NCBI GenBank assembly: GCA_947846985.1
Contig: CANTUZ010000008.1
Span: 27,671,352-27,735,351, forward strand
Direction of reading: 5' to 3'
Source: Fratercula arctica
Taxonomy: Eukaryota; Chordata; Aves; Charadriiformes; Alcidae
Length of the DNA stretch: 64,000 bases
The notes beneath the pieces were generated by a model, which did not search any database, was not told the origin of the DNA, and saw nothing but the letters and a program-made list of their open reading frames with translations. Within the stretch, counting starts at the first letter, position 1; every line of letters starts with the position of its first letter. Below, in pieces: positions 49,531 to 62,933 of this stretch. The translations under genes were made by a program, and so were the position numbers.

Positions 49531-52500
49531 TAAATGAAGATTGAAAATTCTTGCAGACAGTCTAAGCTTAGGCCTTCTTTTCAGACCAATACAATTTTAT
49601 CTTTTGAAAAATAATTCAATAACTCAATATTAATTCAATAGTTAAAAAATAGTTTAGTAAATCTTTTGTACAAGAAACCTCACCGAGTGGCACCTACTCA
49701 CAAAAGCAGCACAGGGCAACATAACCACAATTTTAATTTGCTTCTGCTACTGAGGAGGTTGGCTTGCCCCTGTGCTTTTCAGTTACAGTAGCTTTGATTA
49801 TTCTTTTATCTATGAAAATAAAGTCTGCATCTGACAGCATGGAACAGATTCATTTCAAATGTGGAAAATTATAAAGAAATAACAATAATAGGATCTCCTG
49901 CTTGCATGTGAGAGAGTGAATGAGAACATAACAAATTCACCTACACAATTATCTATCTGAATGAAGTCAGAACTTCAGCTCCAGTGACCTTGTGGTCATA
50001 AAGATCACAAGTCGCAAGACAGAAAAGGTTATAAGGACTTTAGTCAGACATTTGTTCATTGCTACAACACAACCTGCACTTACTCTATCTCCAAAGCTAG
50101 TTTTCTTAAGACAGAAGTTAGGCTTTCTCTTATGTTTACAAAGTTCACAAAACACAACTCACAATAAGTCACACTGTCGCTCAAGTGCAGTAAGTGAAAT
50201 ATCTCTGCGTTTAAAGATGAAAAAAAACCCCAAAATGGAAGAAAACAAAGAAAGTGCCCAAAATACAGACATTATAAATTTGCTCTGGTGAATTTGGCAT
50301 AGTCCTCCGTACAAGAAAGTCCTTTTTAAGGGAGCTGTGGCTGTTCAGCAGAATATAGTAATATTGAATATAGCAGAATATAGTAACACTGACAGGAATA
50401 TTATGGTAAACTTGATAGCAAGAAAATCAAGATTTTAATATATGTAGAAAAACATGTTTGGAGAACTAAACTAATAGAAATGTTCCTATTTACAAAATCA
50501 GTAATACATCCATTCTTGTTTGCTTTAGTCAATATACAGCAAGTTACACCCCCTCTGGGTCTTGGCTGAGCTGTACAATTCCTAAAAGATGTCCCTGTTT
50601 TGTAGCAATTCCTAAACCCCAAAATGTATCAAAATCACATTTAGGTTCTTTCTAGGCTGTATAGGCACAGAAACGTTACCCTACAGCTTCAAAATTCACA
50701 GCTCTCCCTGCCCATGGGTGGTCAGTCCTCCAACTCGTGGAATACCACATAGCCATAAATACTACCAAAATTTAAAATATATAGCCCTGGTATGAACACC
50801 AGAGTCTAGATCTCTGCTGCTATTCATATCTAACTTTTCATGCCATCTTATTAAGGACTATGTGAGTATATAATGTAATTTAGAAGAGCTTTTCTGCTCA
50901 TAAAGTTATGGCATCTCTAGAGGAGTTAATATTTGTTCTGGGGATCAACAGGCACTACAACTGAAATTAAAGATGACTTTTTCATCTAAAAAATCCTTTC
51001 TAAGCCTCATTGACTTAGTGCCCCACACACAATCTAGAGTTTGGAGCAAAAACAGAGACCACAGAGCCATAGAGTCTGATGACAGAAAAAGACAGTTATT
51101 GGAGGGGTTTTATCCGATTTGATCCTACCCAGAGTTTATCTCAATTTCACACCATGTTTTAATCAAAGTAAGCTTTTACGAATATCCACTTCTACTTATT
51201 CTAATGGACCCTAGGACTGAGAAAACCATATGCTAGAAAGCAGGACCTAGATATTAAAGTAATTCTCATTAAGTAACATAAAATTCAAAGAAATACGTTT
51301 CAAGAATCACTGAGTAAAAGGAACTAGGACACAGACACACTCACTAGGCATTTATTAACTTTCCTTGGATAACAACAGTTAATTGCATGAACATGTTAGA
51401 AAACATAATTTTGCAGAACCAGATCAAGCAGGTGCACAGGCTCTATGTCATTTGGCCACTTAGGTATCAGAAGTGCCATGAATTGTGTAAGAAGAGGCAC
51501 CCAAGTGGGAAGGCATCAGCCATCCTCGTGCCCTGCCCAGGAACCAGGCGTTGAGGATATGTATTCTGAACAGTAAATCTTTTCAAAGCCTCCAGATCCC
51601 TCCTAAGACAAATAACCAAACAATTAAAAAATGTGTTTCATTTCCCCAAGGACGTCAGACTGAGAGGAAATTCAAAACACAGGGCTACTTTCTAAATTTG
51701 CCTTTATGCAACTTCATGTTTCAAAGAATTAATATACAGTGCCAAAAAATATATGATAAAAATGAGAACAGTATCTCAGGAAGTCTCATTTTCCTTTGCA
51801 AGGCTATCACTACAATATTTTAGGCACATATGCTACCCAGACCACCTCAGACCGTGATCCCCTATTATGTTGAAAGGAAGCAAACAGGCATGACAGGTAG
51901 AATAGTGTCTTCATGACAGTTTAACTGTTTCACATATTTGTTTTGTGGTAATGTCTGCAGTCCAAATGTGAATAAGAGCACTAATACTCCTGTGCATTTA
52001 GCACGTGTTGTTTAGAAATATGGTAAATTACTCAAACAGTTCAGAAACATATTTCTAGATGAGGATGATCACAGAGCAAGTCAATGGAAATCTGCATGCC
52101 AGGTCACAGGTAGGTGGTAACTCTCACAAAGGATTTAGAGTCACAGTAACAAAAAGAAGTGACACCAACATCCCTGCCAAACAGCACAGAAAAAAACTGG
52201 AACATTATTTAGGGTATGTATGTTTGACTTACATCTAGAAAATATTTTTATATATAAATATGTATCAGAATATATACACAGATAGGGCAGGGATCATCAC
52301 TAGAAACCTAGCCAACAAGACATTTTGTTCTGGGATTAGTTCTCAGAAAAGGATCAAAATCCCAGACCCGTTAAATTAGGGGAAAATTCATTGTGTGGAA
52401 GCGAGGGTGGTTGGATCTGTTGGGGCCCATATAACACCACAAATAAGACTGCAATCCCTGAATGCCTACCTGGGGATGAAAAAAAGTTACTGAGCTTACA

Positions 52501-55500
52501 ATAGCCATCCATCTCTCAGCAAAAGCAAATACCATAAGGGCTGTTCCACTCCATGATTCATTGTTAAATGTTTTAATTCAGGTGAGCTCTGGGCTCTCTG
52601 TTGTCACTTCTTCACAATCCTTTACACGTGTGCTTAATTTGACACACAGAGCCAAAGATTAGTTCCAGCAAAGTCCTGCGATATCCTTAACCATAGGATC
52701 AAAAAACTCCCACTGACTTCAGGTGTGAGAGATCAGAGACTGAAGGATCAAGCTTTGTAGCAAGTAGGGTCAAGCAGAAAGTTACCAACCCACAATACGA
52801 GCTCTGTTTTTCATTATATATCGCTACTCTTCTCTGAAGGACTATTCTCTCTCCAGCGTGGCAGTTTCTCTTTTTTTCTTTTCTGAATGGCCATTATCAG
52901 ATCACAGCTTTACACTGAAATTGTTTATAAATGTTCCTTATGACATTTCCTTTATTTTTTTATCAAGCCATTTTTCCAACATGAAACAGGACATTTATTG
53001 TTCATATATAAGAGGCAATGAACCTGCAAAAGCAGCCTTCCTAAACCCTGGAAACCTCCTCAACAAGCAAAATGACTGTGATGGACATTCATAAGTCACT
53101 CCATATCATTCATCATAATTCCTGAGGTTTCATTAATTCCTAGAGGGAGGCATAAATGTAATGCACATCTTAAGGAGCCAGCAGGTTGGCTTGCTCTCTA
53201 GGCAGAAAATAAATATGATGCTCTCTTCCTTACTCAAGAGATGCAGGTTTTGCATGTGCATACAGCAGAAAATCGGTGTCACTCAAAATGTGGGGATATT
53301 CTTCTAGCCAGCCCTGCAGGCATCAATTTTGTTTTCAAAATGGGCAAATATTCAGTCCTAATCCTGCCCCCACTGAACAAAATGGACATTTTTCCCTTTG
53401 AAGCTCAGCCAGAATTAGATGTATAAGGCTTTTGTTCTATCTCTGATTTTGAGCAATCAGGTTAAGAGTATAGATTTGATTTGCAGGAGAACTGAGGGTC
53501 CACCAGTGTCTGTGCCAGTGCTGCCCAGGACCCTTCGAAGAGGATACCTGCAGCAAAGTAGGGTCTAGCTAAACTGTAACAGCTTGGAGGATCACAGAGA
53601 CAGCGTATGTCTATAAGAATCCATTTTTATAAAAAATAAATTAAAAAAGACAAGATCTTTTCTTTTAAAGCTGGCAAGCTGATAAAAAATAAACAGACAA
53701 AAAAAAGCCTTTTCAGTGAAGCCTGGTGCTATGCAAGAATTTGCGTTCCCTGCAAATGCTAAAGCAAGCTTGACATCCTGTGGCCAGAGCCAGCATGGGA
53801 ACAACTCACCCTTTCAAAACCTGGGCTCACTCACTTGGAAGATAATCCTGCTACCGAGGGCATAGATATTCCTTTGAGATGGGTGTGACAGTCTTGTGAC
53901 AAGCGAGTAAGTATCCCCGAAGAAAGGATACAAATGTGCACGCTAAATATTTCTGGCAGGGCAAGACTAGGAGCTGACAGCCAGTGATTCCATGGCCCGC
54001 TGGCCATCATCAGAGGGCAAACACAGGATGGGTCTCCTTTGTAGCCCTGAAAGTCTGTGTGGCCTGTCAGCTTGAGGTGACCCTCTGCCCTGAAAGAGAG
54101 ATGCAAACAGGGGACCTGAGACTGGAAAAGAAAAAAACAAAATAGTGCACAGAAAGACTAGTTTTTTCCTGAGAGAAACAGGTGCAAGCTGAAATGTAAA
54201 TATCTCTGTAAATAAAAGATTATTTAGGCATAATCATAAGGTCTGTTTAAAAGTCTGCTGCTTCTTTTCCCAACCCAGATTTCACAAAAGAAAGAAAAGA
54301 TGGCCTTAAAATATCTGTGATAACTGTTATAAAACAATCACATGTAGCAATCTCGGCTTATTGATGCACAAACAATGCACTGCATCAATCACCGTAAACC
54401 TTTCCAAACCTACACGTGCACGTAATTTGGAAGAACTCATCCTACAGCAAAGGTAGCAAGGCAATTTGCTAGAGCTTAATATGTAACAAATTATTTCTGT
54501 TGAAAGAGCAAATGATAACAAAAAGGATATCTCTAGATTTATGGAGGTAAGACCCAGCATTTCAGCTGTACAATACCTGTGGATAAGTCACTTTTGCACA
54601 ATTTACAGAAGATTGTCTTTGAACTTTCAGGATTGTTGATATACTTTTAAATAAAAGTTAATAGATTTATTGCTAGATTTATTAGGATAGAATGAGTATT
54701 ATTTACTTTTGTTTTCTTTTCCAGAGCAAAAAAAAATAACTCTTATCCAGCACATATTATATATTCAAGCGTGGCAAGCTTTCCAGGTTAAAGGAACAGT
54801 CTTTGAACGAGGCTGCAGAATGGTCACGTTGGGTAAAATAACCGATTGCCACATAATCGTATTCAAATTATTCACCCACTGTGAATTGCTTTCTAGTATC
54901 TTGCTCAGGACAGGTATAAACCTCTTACCATTTTTGAATAGTAGCGTTTTGACTTTACAAGAAGTAAATGTTTTTGTTTTTCAACAACCTTTATTTTAAC
55001 CTTTTAAAAACACTATATTTTATTCTATGTTAGAATATGCAGCAGAAGGTTAAAAAGGAGAGACAAATTCCAATCCTGAGGACACAAAGCAATGAAGCAT
55101 TTTGAGAATTCAATTACTTCTTTTGTAAATATTTTTTTCCAGTTAATTTCAGGATATTCTGGTTTTGTTCATGTGCAGCCCAAAGCAAATTCCTAACTGG
55201 AAACTTTAAGTGTTAGAATGAGAAGTTATTAATGATATGAAAGAACATGCTGAACTCTACGCCAGCTTATCATAAAAAATAGGTTTCAAGTATAAACATA
55301 GAATTAACGTAGTTGATAATAATGCACAAGCATTGTTTTGGATTCAAAGTAGACTTTCCAAGTCTTAAAATTTAAAAAAAAAAAAAATAGTGAATTTTGC
55401 AGATTTTTTTAATCAAAATAATTCCAAGAAATTAACCCCTGCACTGTTACCTCAGATAGCCATTCTTCTAACTATAAACCTCATTCCAGCTGATTTGATT

Positions 55501-58500
55501 TCACTCCATGCCTGAAAATCCAAAAGCCTTCAATGGTGATTCATTACACCAAGATTGTGACCAACTGTGTATTTAAGCCAGTCTATGTTTCATCCAAATT
55601 AAGATGAAGGTTACAGCCACTTCTATGAACTAATGCTGACTCAGCAATAAAGACTCCTGGGATTTTACATGTGTTCACAAGGTGAAGACGAGCACAACTC
55701 TTTGTGCTTAGTTTATTCATTGAAAAAGCTGTCATCAACCTAAATAGAGAATTAATCTACACAAAAGCATACAGTGCATGGTAACTAGAGATAGAGAGCT
55801 ACTCCAGACATAACAACACATTAGTGCAAACCATGCCTGCCTGTTTCTAAGGTTTTTCACTTATATTTTTGAATTATTCCATATTAGAAAATTATTATGC
55901 ACACATCCTTGCAGTTGACGACAGGGAGAATTACGGCAGTCAATGAAGAGAAGCAGCTCCCATCCTACATGGCAATACTCAAACACTGAGCCTCTAGCCC
56001 GTGGAACGGGGAACTATTTAAACCTTCCTTAGTTAAAGAAGAACTTCAGCTGTGCAGATGAATACGCGGACTGCTGTGGAGAGCTTGGGTTTCTTTAGCA
56101 GGTGTGCAAACACACAGGCGCTTGGTCTTCACTTTGCAAAGGTAGTTGGTGGCAATTATAATCAGAGGGGAGATGTGTCACTCCAAATTTGTGAGCTGTT
56201 ATTCATCAATACTTGCACTAGGAAACATAAGATTATTCTGCAAGATGCTGAATGTTCTTGTTGATTGAAACTACTTAAGGATGTCAAATCAAGGCTTTTC
56301 TTTATGCTGTACCACACCTGTTCAATTTCTATTTCATTGTTATCACAACTGCAACAAAAATAAGCACTTTGTGTACAAAAGGCCCCAGTAGCACTTCCAA
56401 AGATGAGAATTTGGTTTGCAAACCATCTTGATTTGTAGAGTAAAAATCACAAGGGTACTTATATGTAATTTTCAAACATAATTATAGGCACCTTAGAACT
56501 AAACTTTTAATGGCATGTAGGCAAAATTTTAGGTAAAATAAGATCTTTAAAAAGCTGTCCAGTACCCAACACACACTGTTTAAATATCTGACCATAAAAG
56601 TCACATTTTCAAAAAGGACAGAATCCTATTGCATGCCAATGTCATTTCTGCTCTCGTGACATGAACATTTCCTAGAAAAATATTACTCCAGCCTTCCATA
56701 CTAGGCATTTTTAGGTCACTGACATTGGCATCTTTACTTTGGCAAAATGTGCCACAGAACCCATGCACTGGCAGACGCCTTTCTCATCCAAAACCTACCT
56801 TCAAGACAAAAGCTGTATGAGCAGCAACTGTTGGACAATTCAGGTAGCAAAATTAGGTGTGAGGGAAGTGGAATGGACTGAACGGTCTGTTTTGGAGAGC
56901 AGTCCCCTTGCAACTCTCATGCTTGTGGTTCATGCATCTTCTGTAGGTGTACAAAGTACTTTTAAAGCATAATCCAGTCTGTGCCCATTTAGAGAGTCCT
57001 GGATTTATCTATGCATGGAGCACGTTGTGTAAATGGACATCTAGCTTGTGAAAGACTGTTTCTGCTCCCTGGCTGGATGACTGAAGTTTTATAATTAGAG
57101 TGGTGATCACATGCAGTATAAATAACAAATACCCCTCCAGATGCATATTGAGGTCTGCATATATTTATGCAATCAAAACACAACACTGAGGGGAAAAAAA
57201 TCAATAAAAGCTTAGGAACAACAGAAAACCTGGGCTAAGAATAAACAGAACCATTGCTGTACTAATAGATATTTTCTGGCAGGTGGAATCTTGCTATTAT
57301 ATGATATCCAAAATACAGCAGGAATTGTTCCATGCTTTGACATCTGGGCTGTAACAGCATGACCTCTAATACCATGCTGCATATAACTTTGGTGCTCAGA
57401 AGGAATTAAGAACATGAGCTACTGTAGAAAAAAGGAGTAATAATATTTGGCTTACAGAATCAGAGTGAAGGGTGATTTAACTGCAGATTCAAAATACCAG
57501 CAGTGAAATCTCAGTGTATTTAGAGTTGGCCTATTTAGCTATTTAACTGATGGCTGGTGATTAATGTAGATATAAAACCTTGAAATGGCTTTTTATTGGA
57601 ATGCAAAGTTGATAGTGGTTTATGTTTTCCATTTTTGGTTGTTTTCTGAAATTAAAGAATTTCTAGAAGACGAAGAACATGAATGGGAATGCAGAAATGC
57701 TGCGGTTTTGAATGCTTTCAGAATAGCCGTGATGAGAAGAAAGTTGTTTCAGACTTTAACTTAATTTGATAGTAATAATGAGGGACAATTTTTTTACTTT
57801 GTTATTCACCATGTTTTGGACAACTGAATGACAGATTCAAGTGCACTTTTTAAAATTAATAACCTGTTAACTCCATTGTGCGGCATTTATATTTTCCCCA
57901 GCTACTAATAGAGTTTTCTAATTTAACCACTGGGTCTCTTATTCAAATCACTATTTTTAATTATTGACACATAAAACAATCAAATATGATGCTTCAGCAA
58001 TAAATTAGCATCATATTAGACAGAATCAATCTGAACATATTCACTAATCAAGTTGATGACTCACCAACATGATTTCAATCTGCACAATTATGACTGCTGA
58101 ACTAAACAGTCCAGGTTTTCCAGCAGTTTGCAGGCAAGCTCAACAGCAAACAAAGAAAAGATGCCCAAACAGACTGCTATCTGAGACAAGATTAGGTCTC
58201 CTTTCAGGATCAAGTCCAATGCTCATTTAGGCAAAAGGACACTTCATTCATATTTGCACAGGCACTAGATCAGGTTTTTAGTAATAGATTTGGAGGAGAG
58301 AGAAGCCATTCCTTTCTTGGTCACTGAAAGAACTTCCAGTGATGGACAATAAGGATCATGGCATCGTTTTCATCTGTGATAAGTTACAAGATACACTGAA
58401 AACAAAGCAAAACTACTAGGCTGGAGATTTGCTGACTTGAGTGCATCCCTTGCAACCTCTGCCCCAAAATGTCTGGATTATTAGGGGGACTAATGTCCCT

Positions 58501-59367
58501 ACTGATAAACATGCAGGACCGGGTTATTGACTGGCTTGCCCTATACACACACACAAACACAATGTTTAGGACAGGCTACGAAGACAGAGGTTCTACCCAG
58601 CATTTAAAATACTGCCCATCTGTTTTTCTAGAGAAATTAAGAGGTGACAGGAAATGGATAGACAGGCTGTGACTCTAGAGGAGCAGACAAACCAGTAGAG
58701 CTCAGCTAAGCTGGAATAAAGGGGGAAAATGGGCCAGGGACTTACAGTGTTGCAGGTACACATGGACCACAAGCTCTTGCTGCTGGTGGGTACCAGCAAT
58801 GAGGGCTTACACACAAGACTCTTTGCAGGGTCAAAGCCTTCATCTGCTTGCTAAGATCAAACCCTTGAAAAAGTGTTTGCTGTATGTGATAAAACATCCA
58901 AAGATCACGTACTTTCTCCTGTTACAGCCAAAGTCTTAGTGAGATGATACATCAGAGCATTATGTACTGGGACTTGCTCTGAAAATGAGATTCCATGAAA
59001 TATGCAGAGCTTTGCGGTGTGTTTTGTTCCTCTTGCCACCTATTCCCCTCTCCTATGAAATTGGTCTGCTCCTGTTTGTGGTGATATGAAAAACAGAGAT
59101 TTCATGTTTAGTACACAGCCGCTGCACCTTGGCATGGCATTATGCATAGCAGCTGAGGGCTTAGTGCCGGCGACACTCCCCCAATCTGTCCAGGACCCTG
59201 ATGCAGCTGGAGCCTTGGCAGGTCGGCACTTTTACAGGCACTGTGAGATGCAAGTTTCGATCTGCTTGTTCCAACTCAAATGTTAATGTTTTCTCCCCAC
59301 GCTTTTCAATCATAAATAATTATCCATGAAAAAACAATGAGTTAGGTACCAGATTTCTCTCACCTTT
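49531..59367. other. Long AT-rich stretch without a supported gene
   Basis: Nearly 10 kb with no firm gene. A plus-strand 3' splice site with a strong pyrimidine tract (TTTTGTTTTCTTTTCCAG at 54707-54724) opens two short frames but the donors are weak. Two good minus-strand donors lie near 53805-53855 without a matching acceptor. A (CA)n-like tract is at 58549-58561, and the 57.7-58.1 kb block is AT-rich with homeodomain-like ATTA words. I see no RNA gene or recent mobile element. Confidence 0.45.
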
Positions 59368-59459
59368 CTACAGTGTTTTGAAATTGCTTTTACGTAGTCT
59401 TTTGGTTTTCTGCTCCATCTTCTCCTGCTCTTCCAACTGCTGCTTGGCAACACAGATTA
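59368..59459 (-). CDS. Candidate coiled-coil C-terminal exon, unnamed
   Basis: The minus strand reads AKQQLEEQEKMEQKTKR, then LRKSNFKTL and a TAG stop at 59368-59370. The glutamine, glutamate and lysine pattern is typical of a coiled coil or charged helix, and the region is GC-richer than its surroundings. The 5' edge is uncertain: a CAG acceptor at about 59460 or the AAG at 59443. A strong donor (AAAG then GTGAGAG) sits four bases past the stop, which would be unusual, and a second frame is also open right up to that donor (ending KAISKHCRK), so the same segment could instead be an internal exon in that other frame. No gene is recognised. Confidence 0.4.
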
Positions 59460-59716
59460 CTGTGCAGAATATGAGCTCTCAAAGATTGCTCAGTTCAATA
59501 AAATTTTAACCAGAGGCAAGGATGCAATGTAATCGAAATGCAGTATTTCAACAGAATAATTGTGGGTTTGGTTTGGTTTTTTATTACGGCTGAAAGATTC
59601 CATATTGATGGGACAAGATGGCTTCTGCTCAAGTGGACCAAAAAAGGCATATGCAAGAATTTGAAAGATTAAAGCCTTGTCAGTCTGGGGACTGTTGTAA
59701 CATCTCCATTGTGAAA

Positions 59717-59774
59717 GGAGATGCTCATCTTACATGCCAGCTACTCAGGAGATGCTCATCTTACATGCCAGCTA
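59717..59774 (+). repeat. 27-bp direct repeat, period 31
   Basis: GGAGATGCTCATCTTACATG and the next seven bases (GCCAGCTA end) occur at 59717-59743 and again, identically, at 59748-59774 with four bases between. A recent local duplication, with no divergence between copies. Confidence 0.92.
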
Positions 59775-62374
59775 ATAAATACCATCATGTCACCTGGATG
59801 GCATGGTATAAACTAATTCACGCTGCTTAAAACTAAGCAAAGTGGGGTGTAGAGGACATTACTTAATAGCTAAAAATTAGGAGGCATAAACGGTCCCCTG
59901 CATATGCATGGCAATTTAATATGTTCTGGGGAATTTTCCAGCACCGTTTGAAAATGCAAAATGACGCGGTTTCATAGAGCCTTGACTACTTCTTCCACGA
60001 TACAAGCTTTTTCCTTTGCATGACCAGGGTTAGTTTTTTTTGAGAAATCAGTTTTTCATTCTACCTAATGAATGCCTTTTCCAGAAAAATCCTGTTTTTC
60101 CACTGGCACTTCTTTTCATTATATGACTTGCCTTTCAGATAGAGATGGCATTAAAAAATAACCTAGGTTCAAATGGGATAAAATAGCTGAGAGGCTTTTT
60201 CCTTAGATTTTAACTTTTTTTTCTCCATATATTCTCCTATATTCAACTCATTCCCCATTTTGTTTTTCACAGACTTTATTATCCATATTCCAAAAATACC
60301 TTATTTTTATACCTCCCTTCTGATATTTTTGTACTGTTGCCCTGGGGTTTATGGTACAGCGTGTGCTAACTGGACCCCAAGTAGGTGAATTGCCCTCTCC
60401 AGGTTAGTTGGAGTTATGAGGGAGTCTCTAGCAGAGTCTCTCTCTCTGTCCTCTCTCTCTTTTTATTAATCTTTGATAACCCTCTTTTTCATCTACACAC
60501 TACACCCTTCTAATTTACGGATGCTTTTAAAACTCAGGCATGGGATTACTTCATTTGATTCATGGAAGGCCACGAGCACTTCAAATTAACCTTTTGCTTC
60601 CTTGGGAAAAAAAAAATTTACTTTGGGGATTTGGTTCACCTGTTGAGAAAGAAGCTGTCTCTTCTTATTTACTGAGATTGCCTCAGTACCACAGAGATGA
60701 CTCATGCATACTCTGCAGGGCTTAGATGGCACCGTAAATTCACTGCCGGACACCATGGACCCCATCCAGAGCAAACTGAGGTCAAAAAAATCATTCCTAT
60801 TGACTCCAATGCCAAACCTACATTACACTGAGTGCACTTTGTTCCCACAGAAATTAATGGAAGAAGATGGTGTTTAGTATATAAAAGAACCATCTAAAGG
60901 TGACAATGTATTGTTTTATCTACTAAAAAACAACAGCATGAAGTGACATCATCATGCCACTGACAATTGTATCCTCTGACCTTTCCGTATCTGTTTATCG
61001 TAATTTATTTAAAAAGGTGTCCAGAGAGAGATGTGGTCAGCGTCCAAAGTGCACGTTAAGCCCTGCTTTTCTACCAGCCCACCGAGAGGGCACAATATTT
61101 GCAAATACCTCAGTAAAACGAGGAGAATTTTCCCTAATGGAAAAAGACATAGAGACCACTTGAAAGGAAAGCTCACCTGGGATGGCAAGTAGAGGTCTGC
61201 AGGGCTGATCTTTAGTATGAGGCACGTGAAATTCTAAGAGTGCGAGGGACTACTTTGTCAGGGCCTACAGAAGAGCTAAGGAAAGAGTTCACACGCGTAT
61301 CACCAAAATGCTGAAAGAGTTTGCCCATGAGCAAAACAAATATGATGACTTAATTTCCTGATACATACATCAGAATTGGAGTGCAAACACTTTCAAGCAC
61401 TGGATGTGGTTGCTGTGTTTAAGAAACAGCTAGATCAGGTTTTTTCATCCCTGTCTCTGGCCATGAGACAGGAAGTGTCACACCAGAGCGCTGAGAAAAT
61501 AAAACAAGGCAGGGAGAGAAAGAAGAGCAAACACTGAATTTTGTTTCTGCTTTTCTAAGCATTTTACAAACAAGAATGTGGCAATTAGAAAATGAACCCA
61601 GAAACTGTGTTAGTATTAGTTTAACGCTATTTTCCTTCTTTACAAGTTTCTTCTCTTTCCCCCTCAGTATTCAGAGGCAAAACTGAACCTTTAAATCTGG
61701 TCCACAGCCCCAGTCTAATGGCTTGACTGCAAACTGCTTTACATAACTACTGTAATAAGCAGCACAGTTGTATTGTTCAAATACTGTTAATGTGCATACC
61801 ATTTTAGAAGCCTGCAAGAAAAGGCATGAACCTCGGAGGGCAACAGTACTTTGTGAGGGTTTAATACAACGCCACTCTGTGCATGCCCAGCGGGGCAGAA
61901 CAGGGCTGTAGGAGAGCCCGTTTCTGTTAGAGCCTTTCATCTCAGACCATTCATTTTCTGCCTCCGATAGCACAGGTTGCCACAATATGAAAAAAAAAAA
62001 TACAGAAAGCAGGAGAAATGTCAAGATGAACGTTGTCATTTCATCTTCACAGAAGCAGCTTCCTGGCATTAAATTTGAGCGTTACACCCTGCATGGCTTA
62101 TCCTACTTCCTTGCTTTAGCCTATCTGCCTCTCTGCCTCTTAATGAATCAGGACTCAGTAAAACCTGGCTTGGTCCATTTTACTTGTTCACTTGTAGCTA
62201 TTGATAATACAGAGGGCATATCTTCACCTAGAGTTTATTGTGTCAAGTCACCGTGCAGACTGGTAGTTCATACAAGACTATATGTGATATTCAAGTTATC
62301 TGAGCACAATTTTCTTGCTCTTGATCCCACAATGCGAGGGCGTTTTGCACCAGCAGGTGCTGGTCCCATACGAC
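59775..62374. other. Non-coding stretch, nothing firm
   Basis: Contains a CT-rich tract near 60430-60462 and a minus-strand open segment ending at a strong GTGAGC donor at 61173-61174 (about 24 codons, reading HVPHTKDQPCRPLLAIPG), which could join in phase to the exon at 59459 but has a weak acceptor. Otherwise I see nothing supported. Confidence 0.4.
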
Positions 62375-62933
62375 TGTAGAAAGAAAGCCACTCAGGCTTT
62401 GTACAGTACAATACACAATGCTATTTATTAAAGCTAACATTATAAGAAGAGGTTAGCATAGATAATCTTATATCCCTTTAGATGGTGGGAACCCTGAGCG
62501 GTGCAGCATCGAAGGGGCCTCTGATGTCTGTGAGGCCCACCATGCAGACCGCATCCATAGAAGAGATTCTCCCCTTTCAGTCAGTCGAGTTACTATGTGA
62601 TTTTTCTTACAAGGAAACAACTCTGCTCATCATTTCCACTGTGAAACCGAAAGGATGTTCACATGACGACTCCTTGCTGCGCTCCTAGGCAAAGGCAAGG
62701 CCGCGCAGGTGGGGCAATGGCGGTACCGAGTGGGACCAGGCAGAGACTCCTCTGCTGCAATGAGTGGGTCGGGTTTGTCCTGCGGCCCAGGGACTTGTGC
62801 CACACAACACGGGCCGGGCCGGGCCGCCAGCCCGCTCGGGACAGCTCGGTCGTGGGCCACTGGCTCCTAGCGATCAGAAGCCCTGGCAATCACTCGCATC
62901 ACTGCCGACGGTCCCCGGGTCAGCACCACTACA
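62375..62933 (-). mobile_element. Solo LTR of an endogenous retrovirus
   Basis: Read on the minus strand the 559 bases begin TGTAGTGGTG and end TTTCTACA, the inverted TG/CA-type ends of a retroviral LTR. Inside, in the correct order, are a GC-rich U3-like part, a TATA-like ATATAAG (62467-62472), a canonical AATAAA (62424-62429) about 40 bases further on, and a short U5. ACGAC occurs directly before 62375 and again at 62941-62945, so a 5-bp target duplication is likely, with about seven bases of uncertainty at one edge. No internal retroviral genes flank it, so it is a solo LTR left by recombination. Family not determined; the form fits avian ERV LTRs. Confidence 0.7.

Noticed and set aside
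54725..54999. Strong plus-strand acceptor followed by open frames
   Set aside because: The pyrimidine tract is excellent, but the frames run into AT-rich sequence with only weak donors (GTTAAA, GTAAAA), so an exon cannot be defined.
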